64,000 nt of DNA from Alkaliphilus pronyensis (GTDB lineage Bacteria; Bacillota; Clostridia; Peptostreptococcales; Natronincolaceae), in contig NZ_WBZC01000002.1 in the NCBI RefSeq assembly GCF_009017275.1, positions 1 through 64,000 on the forward strand. The letters are read 5' to 3'. A program made the position numbers and the translations under genes. Below the pieces are notes generated by a model. That model made no database searches and had not been told where the DNA came from. It was given only the letters and a program-made list of their open reading frames with translations. This document shows positions 1 through 10,421 of this stretch, in pieces. Position 1 is the first letter of the stretch; every line of letters starts with the position of its first letter.

Positions 1-193
1 TTTCTTTTTTCTTTTTTCTTTTTTCATTTTTGACTTCTAATTTTTAATCTTTCATTATGTCTTTTTGTTTTCAATTTTTAATTTTTCATTTTTCACTTTT
101 AACTTTTCATTTTTCATTATGTCTTCTTGTTTTCCATTTTCATTTTTCATTTTTCACTTTTAATTTTTCACTTTTAATTTTTAATTTTAATCT
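1..193. repeat. T-rich heptamer-type repeat tract
   Basis: This gene-free stretch at the window edge consists of variants of TTTTCAT, TTTTCAC and TTTTAAC on the plus strand, with a TATGTCTTCTTG segment that recurs near 41945. It abuts the 3' end of the FlhB-like gene on the minus strand. No promoter or gene is visible, and the reading frame across it is low-complexity. It belongs to the dispersed repeat family described in the findings. Confidence 0.7.
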
Positions 194-463
194 TTATTCC
201 CTTCTTCCATCAATATCCTCTATAAAAATTAAAACCTGTGCAACAATTTCATAAAGCTCTGGTGGAATTTCTGTGCCCACCTTGAACTGAATTAGTTCCT
301 TCACCAGCTTTTGATCCTCATGAATAGGTACAGAGCTCTCTATGGCTTTATCTAAGATGTTCTCTGCAACTACACCCTTACCTGCAGCGGTGACCCTTGG
401 AGCATTGTCTTTTTCAGGATTAAACTTAAGTGCTACTGCTTGCTTTAGCTTTTTTGATTTCAT
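194..463 (-). CDS. FlhB C-terminal-domain-like protein (YlqH type)
   Basis: 89 residues matching only the cytoplasmic C-terminal domain of the flagellar export switch FlhB (FlhB_CC/EscU family). Visible landmarks are AVALKFNPEK near the start, PRVTAAGKG in the middle and EIPPELYEIVAQVL near the end. The match begins just after the point where FlhB carries its NPTH self-cleavage motif, so that motif and all membrane segments are absent. The start is supported by GAGGTGGG 4 bases before the ATG, overlapping the end of the FliK-like gene 10 bases upstream. Pairing with a FliK-like gene suggests a role in export or hook-length control. That role is inferred; a free FlhB_CC is also seen as YlqH in B. 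subtilis. Confidence 0.85.
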   Translation of the reverse strand: MKSKKLKQAVALKFNPEKDNAPRVTAAGKGVVAENILDKAIESSVPIHEDQKLVKELIQFKVGTEIPPELYEIVAQVLIFIEDIDGRRE

Positions 464-473
464 TTTCCCACCT

Positions 474-3104
474 CTAAATGACTATATCTATTGAATGCTT
501 TGTAGCTTGTTGTATCTCTATTTCATTAACCATACCCATTAGATTTTGATCTTCATCTACCTTAAAGGATACATCCTTTATTTGATAGCCTGCTTTATCC
601 ATAAGGCCTTCGAGATTTTTAAGCTCCCTCTCTATTGCTTTTTTATACTGAACTTCTTTAACTCCAATCTTAATATCCACCATTTTTCCTGTAACTCCAA
701 CATAAACATTTATATCATCCATAGTGCTGGTATCTATGTTTAGCAATATTGACATATTATTAGGATCAATTTTTTTACTGTTTTTTTTCTTATTCATTAC
801 ATAAATCTGAAGATTGCTAAGCTTGTCATTCATCATAACTGGAAGCTGTAGCATAGTGTCGTTTTTACTTAGCTCTCCTTGCTGCTGAAGATTACTTATA
901 ATTTTTTCTAGTTGCTTTTCTACATCTTTTCTTAATTCTGGGTTAATTTCAACAATTTTTTCAGATAGGTTTTTAGCATTATTTAATAGCTTATCATAGA
1001 GCTTGTCAGTGTCTACTTTTCCAGATTTAATCTGATTAGTTAAATCCTTTAAGGATTGCTGTAGTTCATTGGCTTCCTTTAATGAGCTAAGCTCCCACTC
1101 CTTAGACTTCATCAATAAATCTTCTATATTATGTGCCAGCTGCTGCCTGTTATATAGTAGCATAGATATATTCTGTACTGATGATAAGTTTTGAGGAGTA
1201 TTATTCTTCATAAGTAACGAGATTATACTATCCTTTATACTGGATATGTTGGATAAAAAGGAATAGGAATTAATCAATTGTTTGCCCTGTGTATAGGAGC
1301 TGACCTCATTCAAAGGCATTTTTTCCAGCTTCGCTCCATCAATAATTGAATCTTTAACCATTGATATAGTCAATGAATTACGTAGCTGATTATACTGATG
1401 CTCACCTTTACTTAAGTGCTCAACATTTTGCTTACTTATGCTTAAACCATTATTCATTAATGCCTTTACCAACTGCATATCTTTTTCGTGGGATGGATTT
1501 AAACCGACGTTAAGTATTCTTGCATCTAATTTATTAACCTCATTTCCTGCTAAGGTGTTTTTAAATTGTATTCCTTCCTTGTTATAAAGGCTTTCTAGTG
1601 TAAGGGGAATTCCTTTATTTAAATGAAATGCTATGGTGTTATAGTCAATGGCTTTCATTTCTGAAAAAACACTTGATATCACTGTAGCAGATTGAAAAAT
1701 ATTCTTAATGGTGACATCTTGTTTTTCTATTAAATCTGTAATATGTAAGCCTCTAGGTATATTAATTTGGCTTAACTTAACTTCACTGTTTTCCTTTATA
1801 AGAAGGAGTAACTCTTCATCACTTATATTAGCTAGCTTAGTTAGCTTGCTAAGTACTTTGTCTAACTGAGCCTGATTTATATTAGTCTGAGACTGATTGA
1901 TTTCACTTATGTTTAATTGATTTATATATTTTAATAATTGGTTTATATTTTCCTTATCAACATTAATACCTTGCTCCATTAGTAGGGCTATAGTGTCCTT
2001 ATTCATATCATTTGATAATTGTCCTATTACTTCTTTTATTGATACTATCCTTTCAATTAGCTCTCTGTTTATTGGTAAGTCATTTTTTAATAGTAGTTTT
2101 GATAAACTTACATTTTTATCGGTGGCTTCTATGCCAGCTTCTTTTAGAATACTCCTAATTTCATCCTCCATTAATCTTAAATCTTTTTCCCTTAGAGTCT
2201 TATGTGATTGAAACCCCTCATAGACCTTTACTGCTTGGCTACTGCCTTTATCATCAGAACTTATACTGCCTTTAGTGATGGATTTCTTTAATTTATATAA
2301 ATTATCTATTGTGGTTTCAATTTTATTCTTTACAGCATTAATTAAACCTTCATCCTCAATCTCTTTTATTGAATGGAGCTTATTAAAAACATTGTTTACC
2401 TTTTCAATATTGCCTTTAGTTAGCTCTAATCCTGCCTGTTTAAGGGCTTTTATTACATCTGTTATATCCTTTCCCATTTTGCTACCATATATCTTTTCTG
2501 CTATCTTTTCAGCCTCTTCTGTAGTCATTTTAGTAAGGCCTTTTATGATTTTAGCTAGGGTAAAGCCCTCACTTTCTTTTGTTTCATCTATTGCTTCAGA
2601 TACTTTAGATAATGGTTCATTTCCTATATCTATATCTTTTTCTATAAGCTGAATTGCAGAATTATAATCTAATCCTTCTATAATACTACTTAATTGGTTT
2701 TTTGCATTCATAAAGGCTAGCATGTTTTCTTTGCTTAGGTCTAAGCCGTGATTTTCTAATGAATGTAAAACCTGAAGATACTGGGATTTAGATGGAAAGT
2801 TAAAGGACTTCAATATTTTGGTATATTTATCCCCTTCCTCTTGTTGTATAGTTGGTAGACTTTCCTGGGTGAGCTTAGAGGATAATATGTTCTTTTTATC
2901 AATTGTGACTACATCTCCTGTTTTTCCCTGGATTTCTTTCTTAAGCTTCATATCTAATATACGTTGATTACCTATATCTATTTTCATATTAGTTCCATTA
3001 TTAGATACAATGGTTCCTCTTATTTTAAGGGTAAATCCTGTATTTCCATAGGCTTGATTTATACGTTGAAAAAATTGACTACTAATTCCATTGTTCATTT
3101 TCAT
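474..3104 (-). CDS. FliK-like large protein (DUF6240/YlqG type)
   Basis: 876 residues, mostly helical, rich in Lys, Asn, Ser and Leu, without signal peptide or membrane segment. The N-terminal ~60 residues form a small basic/hydrophobic module (IRGTIVSNNG, MKIDIGNQRILDMK). The final ~110 residues (SILLNIDTSTMDDINVYVG, then MVDIKIGV and LEGLMDKAGYQIKDV) resemble the FliK/Flg_hook C-terminal beta-rich fold. Length is well above that of ordinary FliK (about 400-500). It is followed directly by the FlhB-like gene, the YlqG-YlqH arrangement. A sigma-D type promoter lies at 3123-3150. Hook-length or export-switch function is inferred from context; sequence similarity visible by eye is limited. Confidence 0.7.
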   Translation of the reverse strand: MKMNNGISSQFFQRINQAYGNTGFTLKIRGTIVSNNGTNMKIDIGNQRILDMKLKKEIQGKTGDVVTIDKKNILSSKLTQESLPTIQQEEGDKYTKILKSFNFPSKSQYLQVLHSLENHGLDLSKENMLAFMNAKNQLSSIIEGLDYNSAIQLIEKDIDIGNEPLSKVSEAIDETKESEGFTLAKIIKGLTKMTTEEAEKIAEKIYGSKMGKDITDVIKALKQAGLELTKGNIEKVNNVFNKLHSIKEIEDEGLINAVKNKIETTIDNLYKLKKSITKGSISSDDKGSSQAVKVYEGFQSHKTLREKDLRLMEDEIRSILKEAGIEATDKNVSLSKLLLKNDLPINRELIERIVSIKEVIGQLSNDMNKDTIALLMEQGINVDKENINQLLKYINQLNISEINQSQTNINQAQLDKVLSKLTKLANISDEELLLLIKENSEVKLSQINIPRGLHITDLIEKQDVTIKNIFQSATVISSVFSEMKAIDYNTIAFHLNKGIPLTLESLYNKEGIQFKNTLAGNEVNKLDARILNVGLNPSHEKDMQLVKALMNNGLSISKQNVEHLSKGEHQYNQLRNSLTISMVKDSIIDGAKLEKMPLNEVSSYTQGKQLINSYSFLSNISSIKDSIISLLMKNNTPQNLSSVQNISMLLYNRQQLAHNIEDLLMKSKEWELSSLKEANELQQSLKDLTNQIKSGKVDTDKLYDKLLNNAKNLSEKIVEINPELRKDVEKQLEKIISNLQQQGELSKNDTMLQLPVMMNDKLSNLQIYVMNKKKNSKKIDPNNMSILLNIDTSTMDDINVYVGVTGKMVDIKIGVKEVQYKKAIERELKNLEGLMDKAGYQIKDVSFKVDEDQNLMGMVNEIEIQQATKHSIDIVI

Positions 3105-3122
3105 ATCACCTCTTCTAAGGAT

Positions 3123-3150
3123 ATATCGACATTTTAAACTGATTTCTTTA
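3123..3150 (-). promoter_or_regulatory. Sigma-D type promoter of the FliK-like gene
   Basis: On the minus strand TAAA (3147-3150) is separated by 16 bases from GTCGATAT (3123-3130), close to the sigma-28/sigma-D consensus TAAA-N15-GCCGATAA. It ends 18 bases before the start codon and diverges from a similar promoter for the YaaR-like gene. Confidence 0.6.
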
Positions 3151-3159
3151 ATTGTTGCC

Positions 3160-3187
3160 TAATGTCTTCCTATGTTTTGTCCGATAA
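3160..3187 (+). promoter_or_regulatory. Sigma-D type promoter of the YaaR-like gene
   Basis: TAAT (3160-3163), 16 bases, then TCCGATAA (3180-3187), a close match to the sigma-D -10 element. It lies about 35 bases before the start codon at 3223 and is back-to-back with the promoter of the FliK-like gene. Confidence 0.6.
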
Positions 3188-3222
3188 TATATAATAGATA
3201 CATCGGTATATGGAGGTGCCCC

Positions 3223-3672
3223 ATGAGAAAAATTGATGGAATTAATCATAGTATAGAAATAAGGGATATTAATAAAGCAGACATAAAAAAAACTGAAATA
3301 AACCGTCAGCAATTTATGGAGAAGCTTCAGGATATAAAATCTGATAATGTTAAAGGTCACCTTGAAGACCTGTATAATAAAATAAATAAGCAATTAGAAA
3401 GAATAGCAGATAAGATGCACCTTAGTGAAGTAGTAAAGTATAAAAAATTGGTGCGTGATTTTCTGGATGTTGCTGTTAAGCATTCCCATCAGTTTTCAAA
3501 ACAAAACTTTTTAGACCGCCGTGGACGCCATAGGGTCTATAGCATTGTAAAAAATGTTGATCGTGAATTAAATGAACTAACTAAAGAATTTTTAAGCCAA
3601 GAGGTAGATCGTATAACAGTATTAAAAAGATTAGACGATATTAGAGGTATGCTTTTGGATGTTTTAATGTAA
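3223..3672 (+). CDS. YaaR family protein (DUF327)
   Basis: 149 residues from the ATG at 3223, chosen because GGAGGTG lies 6 bases upstream; an in-frame ATG at 3172 has no ribosome binding site. The protein is all-helical and charged, with FSKQNFLDRRGRHRVYSIV in the middle and a C-terminal RLDDIRGMLLDVLM, both typical of the YaaR/DUF327 family. No signal peptide or membrane segment. Function of the family is not firmly known. The sigma-D type promoter and its flagellar neighbours suggest membership of the motility regulon here. It is one of few plus-strand genes and ends at a shared terminator facing the chemoreceptor. Confidence 0.85.
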   Translation: MRKIDGINHSIEIRDINKADIKKTEINRQQFMEKLQDIKSDNVKGHLEDLYNKINKQLERIADKMHLSEVVKYKKLVRDFLDVAVKHSHQFSKQNFLDRRGRHRVYSIVKNVDRELNELTKEFLSQEVDRITVLKRLDDIRGMLLDVLM

Positions 3673-3677
3673 TTAAA

Positions 3678-3706
3678 ATAGCCCCCTAAAGGGGCTATCT
3701 TTTATT
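3678..3706. terminator. Bidirectional intrinsic terminator
   Basis: Perfect 8-bp stem ATAGCCCC/GGGGCTAT with a 5-base loop (3678-3698), followed by a T-rich run on the plus strand and preceded by A-rich sequence. It lies between the convergent YaaR-like and chemoreceptor genes. Confidence 0.85.
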
Positions 3707-6021
3707 TAACTACTTTGCTTTTCATTATCTTGGTTGCTTTCTTCGTCATTTTCTATTTCTTCACTAACCAACCCATTATCAGCTTGAAGCCCTTCTGTTT
3801 CCTCTTTATTTTTTTCAATATCCTCCTCCATAGCAGTATCTTCAACTGCTTCTTCAGGAACATCTACTGCTTCATTTAAAGGAGCTTCATCAATAGAAGC
3901 TTTATCAATAGGAGCTTCATCAATTACTTCTTCCTCTGATAATAGACTATTATCTGTTTCATATTTCTGTGACCCTTCATCAAAGCCATTACAATTATCA
4001 ATTAGAAACTTTGTTGTTAGCTTTTCAAGGTTCTTTATCATTTCTCCTAGTGCTATAGTTGAATTTGTCATATGTTGTATTGAGGCATCCTGTTCTTGGA
4101 CACTTGCTAAAACCTCTTCAGCCCCTGCAGCAGTAGATTGTGATACTCCTGCCACATCAGCAATTGCTCCTTCAACCTCACTAACCTCTTGAGAAACCTG
4201 CTGGATAACTGAGGATAATCCCTTCATTAAGGCTGTGACACTTTTTGTCTCCTCTAATATATTATTGAATGAAGAAGTTGTTTTATTTATAACTTTATTT
4301 CCTACCTCTACACTTTCTATTCCCTTTTCCATTGCATCAACTGCCATACCTGTTTCATTCTGTATCTTACCAATTAGATTTATTATCTCTTTTGACGCAT
4401 TTCTTGATTGCTCTGCCAATTTTCTAACCTCTTCTGCAACTACAGTGAATCCTTTTCCATGTTCCCCAGCCCTTGCAGCTTCTATTGCGGCATTTAATGC
4501 CAACAGGTTTGTTTGATCAGATATTTGGGTAATTAATTGGCCTGCTCTATCTATTTCTTTAATATGCTTATCTAACTCAGATACTAGGTTAAATGTATTT
4601 TGGGCTACAGCAGTTATTTGAGCCATAGTATTCTTTATTTCATCTATACTTTCTACCCCATTGTATGCCATAAGAGAGGCCTTCTCTGCTGATGTAACTA
4701 CAGTGGCTGCATTTTCATTAACCTTCTTAACTCCATCCACCATTTTTTCTACTGCTCCTGTGGACTTATCAACACTTGCCATCTGCTCTGAAGTTCCTAA
4801 TGCAACATGCTCTATAGTTTTTGATATTTCTGATGCAGCTCTTGATGTCATATTTGCATTATTCATTAAATCATCTATTGACCCACTAACTTCGTTGGTT
4901 GTACCAATAATTTGCTTAATAATATGGGATATAGATGTTGACATTTCGTTAAAGGCCATTTGAAGCTGCCCAATCTCATTATCAGAGTCAACATTTATAC
5001 GTTCACGTAAATCCCCGTCTTTAATCTTATTAGCACTAACAACTAAATTTCTAATTGGCTTTATAAAGTAGTTAGCAAAGGTGTAGATCATTATTGAGGT
5101 AATTATAATAAACACAAGTGCTATAAGTATGTTTCTTATAAAGGTATCCTGAGTTACTTCAAGTATTTCATCTTTATCTTGTTCAACTATTACCCTCCAG
5201 TTTAAATCCCCAACACTAGAGGAGGCAATTAGAATATCCTTCCCTTCACTATTTATGCCCTGGGTAAGATCTAACTCTCCAGCAGCAATCCTCTTAATAT
5301 CCTCTGTGCCTTCTTCATATACGTTAAATCTACCATATACATACTCTGAGGCGACACGATGCCCAATTATATAGCCTTCATTATCTACAACATATGCATA
5401 GCCTGTTTCACCTATACTTACATCCTTAACTAAATTAATTACTTGGTCAAAACCCAACAGTACTGTCATAACGCCACCTCTGTTGCCATCACCTTTTCTC
5501 AAAGGAACAGCAATTATAAGCCCTACATCTGAGGCTTGTTTATCACCTATAGAAGGAGTTACATATAGTTCTCCACCTAAAGCAGTCTTAAACCACTGTT
5601 GGTCAGAAACATTTGCGGTTCTATTTTTCCCATTAGATACCACTACATTACCCTTAGTATCAATATACTGAAAGGCTTTAAAATCTTTATACTTAAATGA
5701 ATAGCTATTAAATAACAGGTTAATCTCATGATTACTCATTTCAGTAAAGTCGTGGGCACCAGCCACCATTTCAATCATTTCAAACAATGAGTTCATATAA
5801 ATCTCCAGCTGTTGCGCTATGGACTCTGCTATAAGATTATTATTAACTTCAGCGTTTTCTACTATATTAGATGAATCTATATAATAATTTAAGGCAGTAA
5901 TAGTAAGAATGGGAATAAGGACCATAATCAGTGTTACCATAACTAGCTTTCTCTTAATTGACTTATATTTTCCTTTTTGCTGTGAATAACCTTCGTTATC
6001 TTTTTTCTTGTTATACTCCAT
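3706..6021 (-). CDS. Methyl-accepting chemotaxis protein with acidic tail
   Basis: 771 residues from the ATG at 6021, preferred over 6069 because AAGGAGG lies 7 bases before it. Order: short basic cytoplasmic N-terminus, TM1 about 26-48, a periplasmic-type dCache sensor to about 295 ([18 protein letters not shown]), TM2 about 297-320, HAMP, then a long coiled-coil signalling domain with the conserved hairpin tip [20 protein letters not shown]. It would relay a ligand signal to CheA/CheW and so to the flagellar motor. After the signalling domain comes an ~95-residue very acidic tail with near-repeats ([16 protein letters not shown]), unusual for the family. Ligand cannot be told from sequence. 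Confidence 0.93.
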   Translation of the reverse strand: MEYNKKKDNEGYSQQKGKYKSIKRKLVMVTLIMVLIPILTITALNYYIDSSNIVENAEVNNNLIAESIAQQLEIYMNSLFEMIEMVAGAHDFTEMSNHEINLLFNSYSFKYKDFKAFQYIDTKGNVVVSNGKNRTANVSDQQWFKTALGGELYVTPSIGDKQASDVGLIIAVPLRKGDGNRGGVMTVLLGFDQVINLVKDVSIGETGYAYVVDNEGYIIGHRVASEYVYGRFNVYEEGTEDIKRIAAGELDLTQGINSEGKDILIASSSVGDLNWRVIVEQDKDEILEVTQDTFIRNILIALVFIIITSIMIYTFANYFIKPIRNLVVSANKIKDGDLRERINVDSDNEIGQLQMAFNEMSTSISHIIKQIIGTTNEVSGSIDDLMNNANMTSRAASEISKTIEHVALGTSEQMASVDKSTGAVEKMVDGVKKVNENAATVVTSAEKASLMAYNGVESIDEIKNTMAQITAVAQNTFNLVSELDKHIKEIDRAGQLITQISDQTNLLALNAAIEAARAGEHGKGFTVVAEEVRKLAEQSRNASKEIINLIGKIQNETGMAVDAMEKGIESVEVGNKVINKTTSSFNNILEETKSVTALMKGLSSVIQQVSQEVSEVEGAIADVAGVSQSTAAGAEEVLASVQEQDASIQHMTNSTIALGEMIKNLEKLTTKFLIDNCNGFDEGSQKYETDNSLLSEEEVIDEAPIDKASIDEAPLNEAVDVPEEAVEDTAMEEDIEKNKEETEGLQADNGLVSEEIENDEESNQDNEKQSS

Positions 6022-6059
6022 ATATAAGCCTCCTTGAATAATTTTCCTGCATTTATTAT

Positions 6060-6088
6060 TATTCGACATAAAAGCATGAAAACCTTTA
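6060..6088 (-). promoter_or_regulatory. Possible sigma-D type promoter of the chemoreceptor
   Basis: On the minus strand TAAA (6085-6088) is followed after 17 bases by GTCGAATA (6060-6067). The -10 departs from consensus and the spacer is long, so this is a weak candidate. Confidence 0.35.
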
Positions 6089-6100
6089 CACTCATATCAA

Positions 6101-6135
6101 AATAACAAAAAATCTAGGAGATTTTATCCTAGATT
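6101..6135 (-). terminator. Terminator after prfB
   Basis: 9-bp stem AATCTAGGA/TCCTAGATT (6111-6135) followed on the minus strand by TTTTTTGTTATTTT. It lies 31 bases past the prfB stop codon. Confidence 0.8.
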
Positions 6136-6165
6136 TGTGTGTTGTTCACTAATGTTTACTTATAA

Positions 6166-7273
6166 TCAAGACTTTTTACCTATATTTCTTAGATATGCAT
6201 TTATAAAGCCATCAATATCTCCATCCATAACTGCTTGTATATTACCAGCTTCCACGTTAGTTCTATGATCCTTTACTAAATTATATGGATTGAATACATA
6301 GGATCTTATTTGGTTTCCCCACGCTATTTGACTATATTCTCCCTGTAAATCCTCAATTTTTTCTTTTTGCTCCTGTTCCTTAAGCTCAAAAAGCTTAGCC
6401 TTTAGCATTGTCATGGCAACATCTCGATTTGTATGCTGGGATCTCTCATTTTGACACTGAACTACAATTCCCGTTGGCAAATGGGTAATTCGAACTGCTG
6501 AATCAGTCTTATTTACATGTTGACCACCTGCACCGCTTGCTCTATAGGTATCAATCTTTAAATCGCTTTGTTTTATGTCTACTTCAACCGACTCATCTAG
6601 CTCTGGCATAATATCCACAGAGGCAAAGGAAGTATGTCTTTTACCAGAAGAATCGAAGGGCGATATACGTACAAGTCGATGTACACCCTTTTCGGATTTC
6701 AGAAATCCATAGGCATTTTCACCTTCAATCAAAAGAGAAACACTCTTTATACCAGCTTCTGGATCCTGTAATAAATCTAATATTTTTACTCTATAGCCTT
6801 TATGCTCTCCCCAGCGGGTATACATTCTCATAAGCATTTTAGCCCAGTCTTGAGCATCTAGTCCACCAGTGCCGGCGTGGATAGATATAATAGCATTATT
6901 CATATCATACTCACCCTTTAATAGGGTAGATAAGCGTACTTTTTCAATATCTTTTTCCAGCTGGTTAATACACTGGACTAACTCAGTTTCAAAGGAATCT
7001 TCTCCTTCTTCTATAAAGTATATCATTGTCTCAATCTCTTCATATTTAAAAACTAAATTCTCATAGGTTTCCACCTTATCCTTATACACTTTAACCTTTT
7101 TGAGAGTATCTTGGGCAGCATGAGGCTGATTCCAAAAATCCTCCTCAGTCATTTTAGCTTCATAATCCTTAATTAATCTTTTAGTTTCTTCTATGTCAAA
7201 GAGAAGCCCTCAATTCTTTAATTACTTCATTTATGCTTAATAATTGTTGCTTATAATTATCTAAGTTTAACAT
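6166..7273 (-). CDS. prfB: Peptide chain release factor 2, with programmed +1 frameshift
   Basis: Release factor recognising UGA and UAA. The gene starts at the ATG at 7273 (SD GAGGTGA), encodes 25 residues, then meets CTT TGA C at 7201-7195, the classic autoregulatory +1 shift site with an SD-like AGGG 9 bases before it. Reading continues from GAC (7197-7195), giving 368 residues in total, normal for RF2. The SPF tripeptide that reads the stop codon is visible (VRISPFDSSG), as is the GGQ peptidyl-hydrolysis motif (SGAGGQHVNKTDSAV). It follows secA by 14 bases, the same order as B. subtilis. A caller that ignores frameshifting would start the gene at 7152. Confidence 0.97.
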
Positions 7274-7287
7274 TTACTCACCTCGTT

Positions 7288-9960
7288 TTAAGCTCCACAG
7301 CATTTTTTATATTTTTTACCACTTCCACAGGGACAGGGTTCGTTTCTGCCTACCTCATTACCTTTTTTTACAGTTACAGGCTTATTTCTGTCACCATGTG
7401 TGGCCTCTATAGGTGTAGCAACTTGTTTTCTTTGGGCATTATTATCCTTTTCAATACTAAATAAATACCTTACAGTATCCTCTTGTATACTTTTTATCAT
7501 CTGCTGGAACATATCATAGCCCTCAACTTGGTATGCTCGAACTGGGTTTTCTTGTCCTATAGCCCTTAGCCCAATCCCTTGTTTAAGCTGATCCATAGCA
7601 TCTATATGGTCCATCCATTTTGTATCTATTATTTGAAGTAAAATAATTCTTTCTATTTCCCTCATTCTATCTGGGGTTATTTCTTTTTCCTTCTTGTCAT
7701 AGGTTAATTTTCCTATATCAAACAGCTTTTCCTTCAATATGTCAATTGTTAGATCTTCTATATTCTCAATATGTAGAGAATTCTTTGGTAAAAAGATAGT
7801 GCTTAGATATTCTGTTAGTCCATCTAAATCCCATTCCTCTGGGTATTGGGCATCTGCTGTATATATTGCAATAGCATCGTCAATTATGGATTCAACCATG
7901 TTAATAATATGCTGGTACATATCTTCTCCCTGTAGGGCTTTTCTTCTTTCTCCATAAATAACTTCTCTTTGCTTATTCATAACATCATCATATTGCAACA
8001 CATGTTTACGAATTCCAAAGTTTCTACCCTCAACCTTCTTCTGTGCATTTTCTATGGATTTACTTAGCATACCATGCTCTATGGCTTCGTCTTCCCCTAA
8101 GCCAAGCTTATCTACTAAGCCTTGCATTTTGTCTCCACCAAACAAGCGCATCAAATCATCTTCAAGAGAAATATAGAAGCGACTAGAGCCTGGGTCTCCT
8201 TGTCTACCAGAACGTCCCCTCAGCTGATTATCTATTCTACGGGATTCATGTCGCTCTGTACCAATAATATGAAGACCACCCAATGCAATAACCTCTTTAT
8301 TTTCCTTATCGGTTTCAACCTTAAAGGAATTATAAAGATTTTGGTAAAGGTTTTTTGCTTCTACTAATTCTTCATCCATTGCTTCTTCATGGCTAGTAAC
8401 CATTGAAAGTATGTAATCACTATATCCTCTCTTTTTCATTTCCTGTTTAGCCAAAAACTCAGGGTTACCTCCAAGAATTATATCGGTTCCACGGCCTGCC
8501 ATGTTTGTTGCAATGGTTATTGCACCCTTACGACCTGCCTGGGCGACTATTTCTGCTTCCCTTTCATGCTGCTTTGCATTTAATACCTCATGGGGTATTC
8601 CCTTTTTCTTTAATAGCTGTGCAATTTCCTCTGATTTTTCTATAGAAATTGTTCCTACAAGTACTGGCTGTTTAGTTTTATATTTTTCCCCTATTTCATT
8701 TGCTAGGGCTAAAAACTTGCCTTTTTCTGTTTTATATATGCTGTCGGCGAAATCGCCCCTTACAACTGGCTTATTTGTTGGTATTTCAATGACATCCATT
8801 CCATAAATGGATATAAATTCTTCTTCTTCTGTTTTGGCAGTACCCGTCATACCAGCAAGCTTTTTATACATTCTAAAGTAGTTTTGGAATGTTATTGTTG
8901 CTAAGGTTTTTGATTCTCTTTGTATATCTAGCTTTTCTTTAGCCTCTATAGCTTGATGAAGTCCATTACTATATCTTCTACCAAACATTAATCTTCCAGT
9001 AAACTCATCTACAATAACAACCTCTCCATCTTTAATAACGTAATCTCTATCAAGTTTCATAAGGTTTTGTGCCTTTAGGGCTTGATTAATATGATGAGAG
9101 GTTTCCATGTTTCCAATATCCGAAAGGTTTTCTATTCCAAAAAAGCCTTCAGCCTTTTCAACACCTACTTCTGTTAAGGCAACAGTATTTGCTTTTTCGT
9201 CAATAGTAAAATCCTCTTCCTTCTTTAGAGTTCTTACAAATTGGTCTACAACAAAGTACATTTTTGTAGATTTTTCACCTTGCCCTGAGATAATAAGGGG
9301 GGTTCTAGCTTCGTCAACTAAAATGCTATCCACCTCATCCACAATGGCATAGTTAAGCTCTCTTTGCACCATATCTTTTTTATATATAACCATATTATCC
9401 CTTAAGTAATCAAACCCGAACTCATTGTTTGTACCATAGGTAATATCTGCCCTATAGGCTTCATGCCTTTGCTTGGGTGTTAAACCGTGTACTATAACTC
9501 CTACTGATAGACCAAGAAAATTATAGATTTTACCCATCCACTCTTGGTCACGACTAGCTAAATAGTCATTTACTGTTACAACATGTACCCCTTTTCCTTC
9601 TAGTGCATTTAGGTATACAGGTAAAGTTGCCACTAGGGTTTTACCTTCTCCTGTTTTCATCTCTGCAATTCGACCTTGATGTAAAATGATACCTCCATAA
9701 ATTTGCACAGGATAATGCTTAAGTCCAAGTACACGCCATGCTGCTTCCCTAACAGTTGCAAATGCCTCTGGTAATATATCATCTAATGTTTCATTGTTTT
9801 TTAATCTCTCTTTAAATTGTCTTGTTTTATCCTTAAGCTCACCATCGGTCAACTTCTCAAACTCAGATGCTAATGACTCAATATGCTCTACAGTCTTTTT
9901 ATGTTTTTTTAATTCCCTCTCACTATGGGTTCCGAATAACTTCTCAAACAAGTTTTTCAA
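7288..9960 (-). CDS. secA: Preprotein translocase ATPase SecA
   Basis: Motor ATPase that drives proteins through SecYEG. The TTG at 9960 is preferred: AGAGGTGA ends 5 bases before it and gives [10 protein letters not shown]; a GTG at 9969 would lie inside that same ribosome binding site. About 890 residues, normal length. Visible motifs: Walker [13 protein letters not shown] near residue 100, [20 protein letters not shown] in NBD1, the MAGRGTDI region of NBD2, and a C-terminal zinc-binding [13 protein letters not shown] that contacts SecB or the ribosome in related proteins. Neighbours hpf and prfB match the B. subtilis order hpf-secA-prfB. Confidence 0.97.
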   Translation of the reverse strand: MKNLFEKLFGTHSERELKKHKKTVEHIESLASEFEKLTDGELKDKTRQFKERLKNNETLDDILPEAFATVREAAWRVLGLKHYPVQIYGGIILHQGRIAEMKTGEGKTLVATLPVYLNALEGKGVHVVTVNDYLASRDQEWMGKIYNFLGLSVGVIVHGLTPKQRHEAYRADITYGTNNEFGFDYLRDNMVIYKKDMVQRELNYAIVDEVDSILVDEARTPLIISGQGEKSTKMYFVVDQFVRTLKKEEDFTIDEKANTVALTEVGVEKAEGFFGIENLSDIGNMETSHHINQALKAQNLMKLDRDYVIKDGEVVIVDEFTGRLMFGRRYSNGLHQAIEAKEKLDIQRESKTLATITFQNYFRMYKKLAGMTGTAKTEEEEFISIYGMDVIEIPTNKPVVRGDFADSIYKTEKGKFLALANEIGEKYKTKQPVLVGTISIEKSEEIAQLLKKKGIPHEVLNAKQHEREAEIVAQAGRKGAITIATNMAGRGTDIILGGNPEFLAKQEMKKRGYSDYILSMVTSHEEAMDEELVEAKNLYQNLYNSFKVETDKENKEVIALGGLHIIGTERHESRRIDNQLRGRSGRQGDPGSSRFYISLEDDLMRLFGGDKMQGLVDKLGLGEDEAIEHGMLSKSIENAQKKVEGRNFGIRKHVLQYDDVMNKQREVIYGERRKALQGEDMYQHIINMVESIIDDAIAIYTADAQYPEEWDLDGLTEYLSTIFLPKNSLHIENIEDLTIDILKEKLFDIGKLTYDKKEKEITPDRMREIERIILLQIIDTKWMDHIDAMDQLKQGIGLRAIGQENPVRAYQVEGYDMFQQMIKSIQEDTVRYLFSIEKDNNAQRKQVATPIEATHGDRNKPVTVKKGNEVGRNEPCPCGSGKKYKKCCGA

Positions 9961-10054
9961 TGAAATCACCTCTATCCAGTATAGTATAAACTTATTTTAT
10001 CATTTTATCATCATTCTTAGTCTAACACAATTGACATGCCCATAACATATATAC

Positions 10055-10084
10055 GCAAAAAAAGTTGAGAAGTTTAATCTCAAC
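10055..10084 (-). terminator. Terminator in the DUF5317-secA spacer
   Basis: 7-bp stem GTTGAGA/TCTCAAC (10064-10084) followed on the minus strand by seven T. It would end transcripts coming from the DUF5317 gene after they pass the repeat tract, and separate them from secA. Confidence 0.75.
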
Positions 10085-10089
10085 TATAT

Positions 10090-10421
10090 AATTTTCCATT
10101 TGAATTTTTATTTAATGTTATAAGGACTAGGTATTTATCTTTTATCTTCTTTTATTTTGGTCTTTTGTTTAAACTTATTACTTATTCCATATTACTTATT
10201 ACTTGCTTTTATGGTTCAACATTCAACATTGCCTTTATAATTGTTTTCAATTTTCCATTTTTGTTTTTATGGTTTTATGTTTTTAACTCTTAACTCTTAA
10301 CTCTTAACTCTTAACTTTTAACTCTTAACTTTTAACTATTAATTTTTAATTTTCCCTATTACTTATTACTTATTACCTATTCCTTATTCCCTATTCCTTA
10401 TTCCCTATTCCATGTATTTCT
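10090..10421. repeat. Heptamer repeat tract between DUF5317 gene and secA
   Basis: A gene-free stretch of about 330 bases built from short repeats: CATTCAACATT near 10210, about seven tandem AACTCTT/AACTTTT units at 10287-10335, and ATTACTT/ATTCCCT units at 10360-10410. It abuts the 3' end of the DUF5317 gene. No open reading frame of note is seen. It is the same family as tracts near 41.9, 48.0 and 57.1 kb. Confidence 0.8.

Noticed and set aside
3148-3393. Minus-strand 81-codon frame opposite the YaaR-like gene
   Set aside because: It lies antisense to a well-supported gene and over both sigma-D promoters, with no ribosome binding site.
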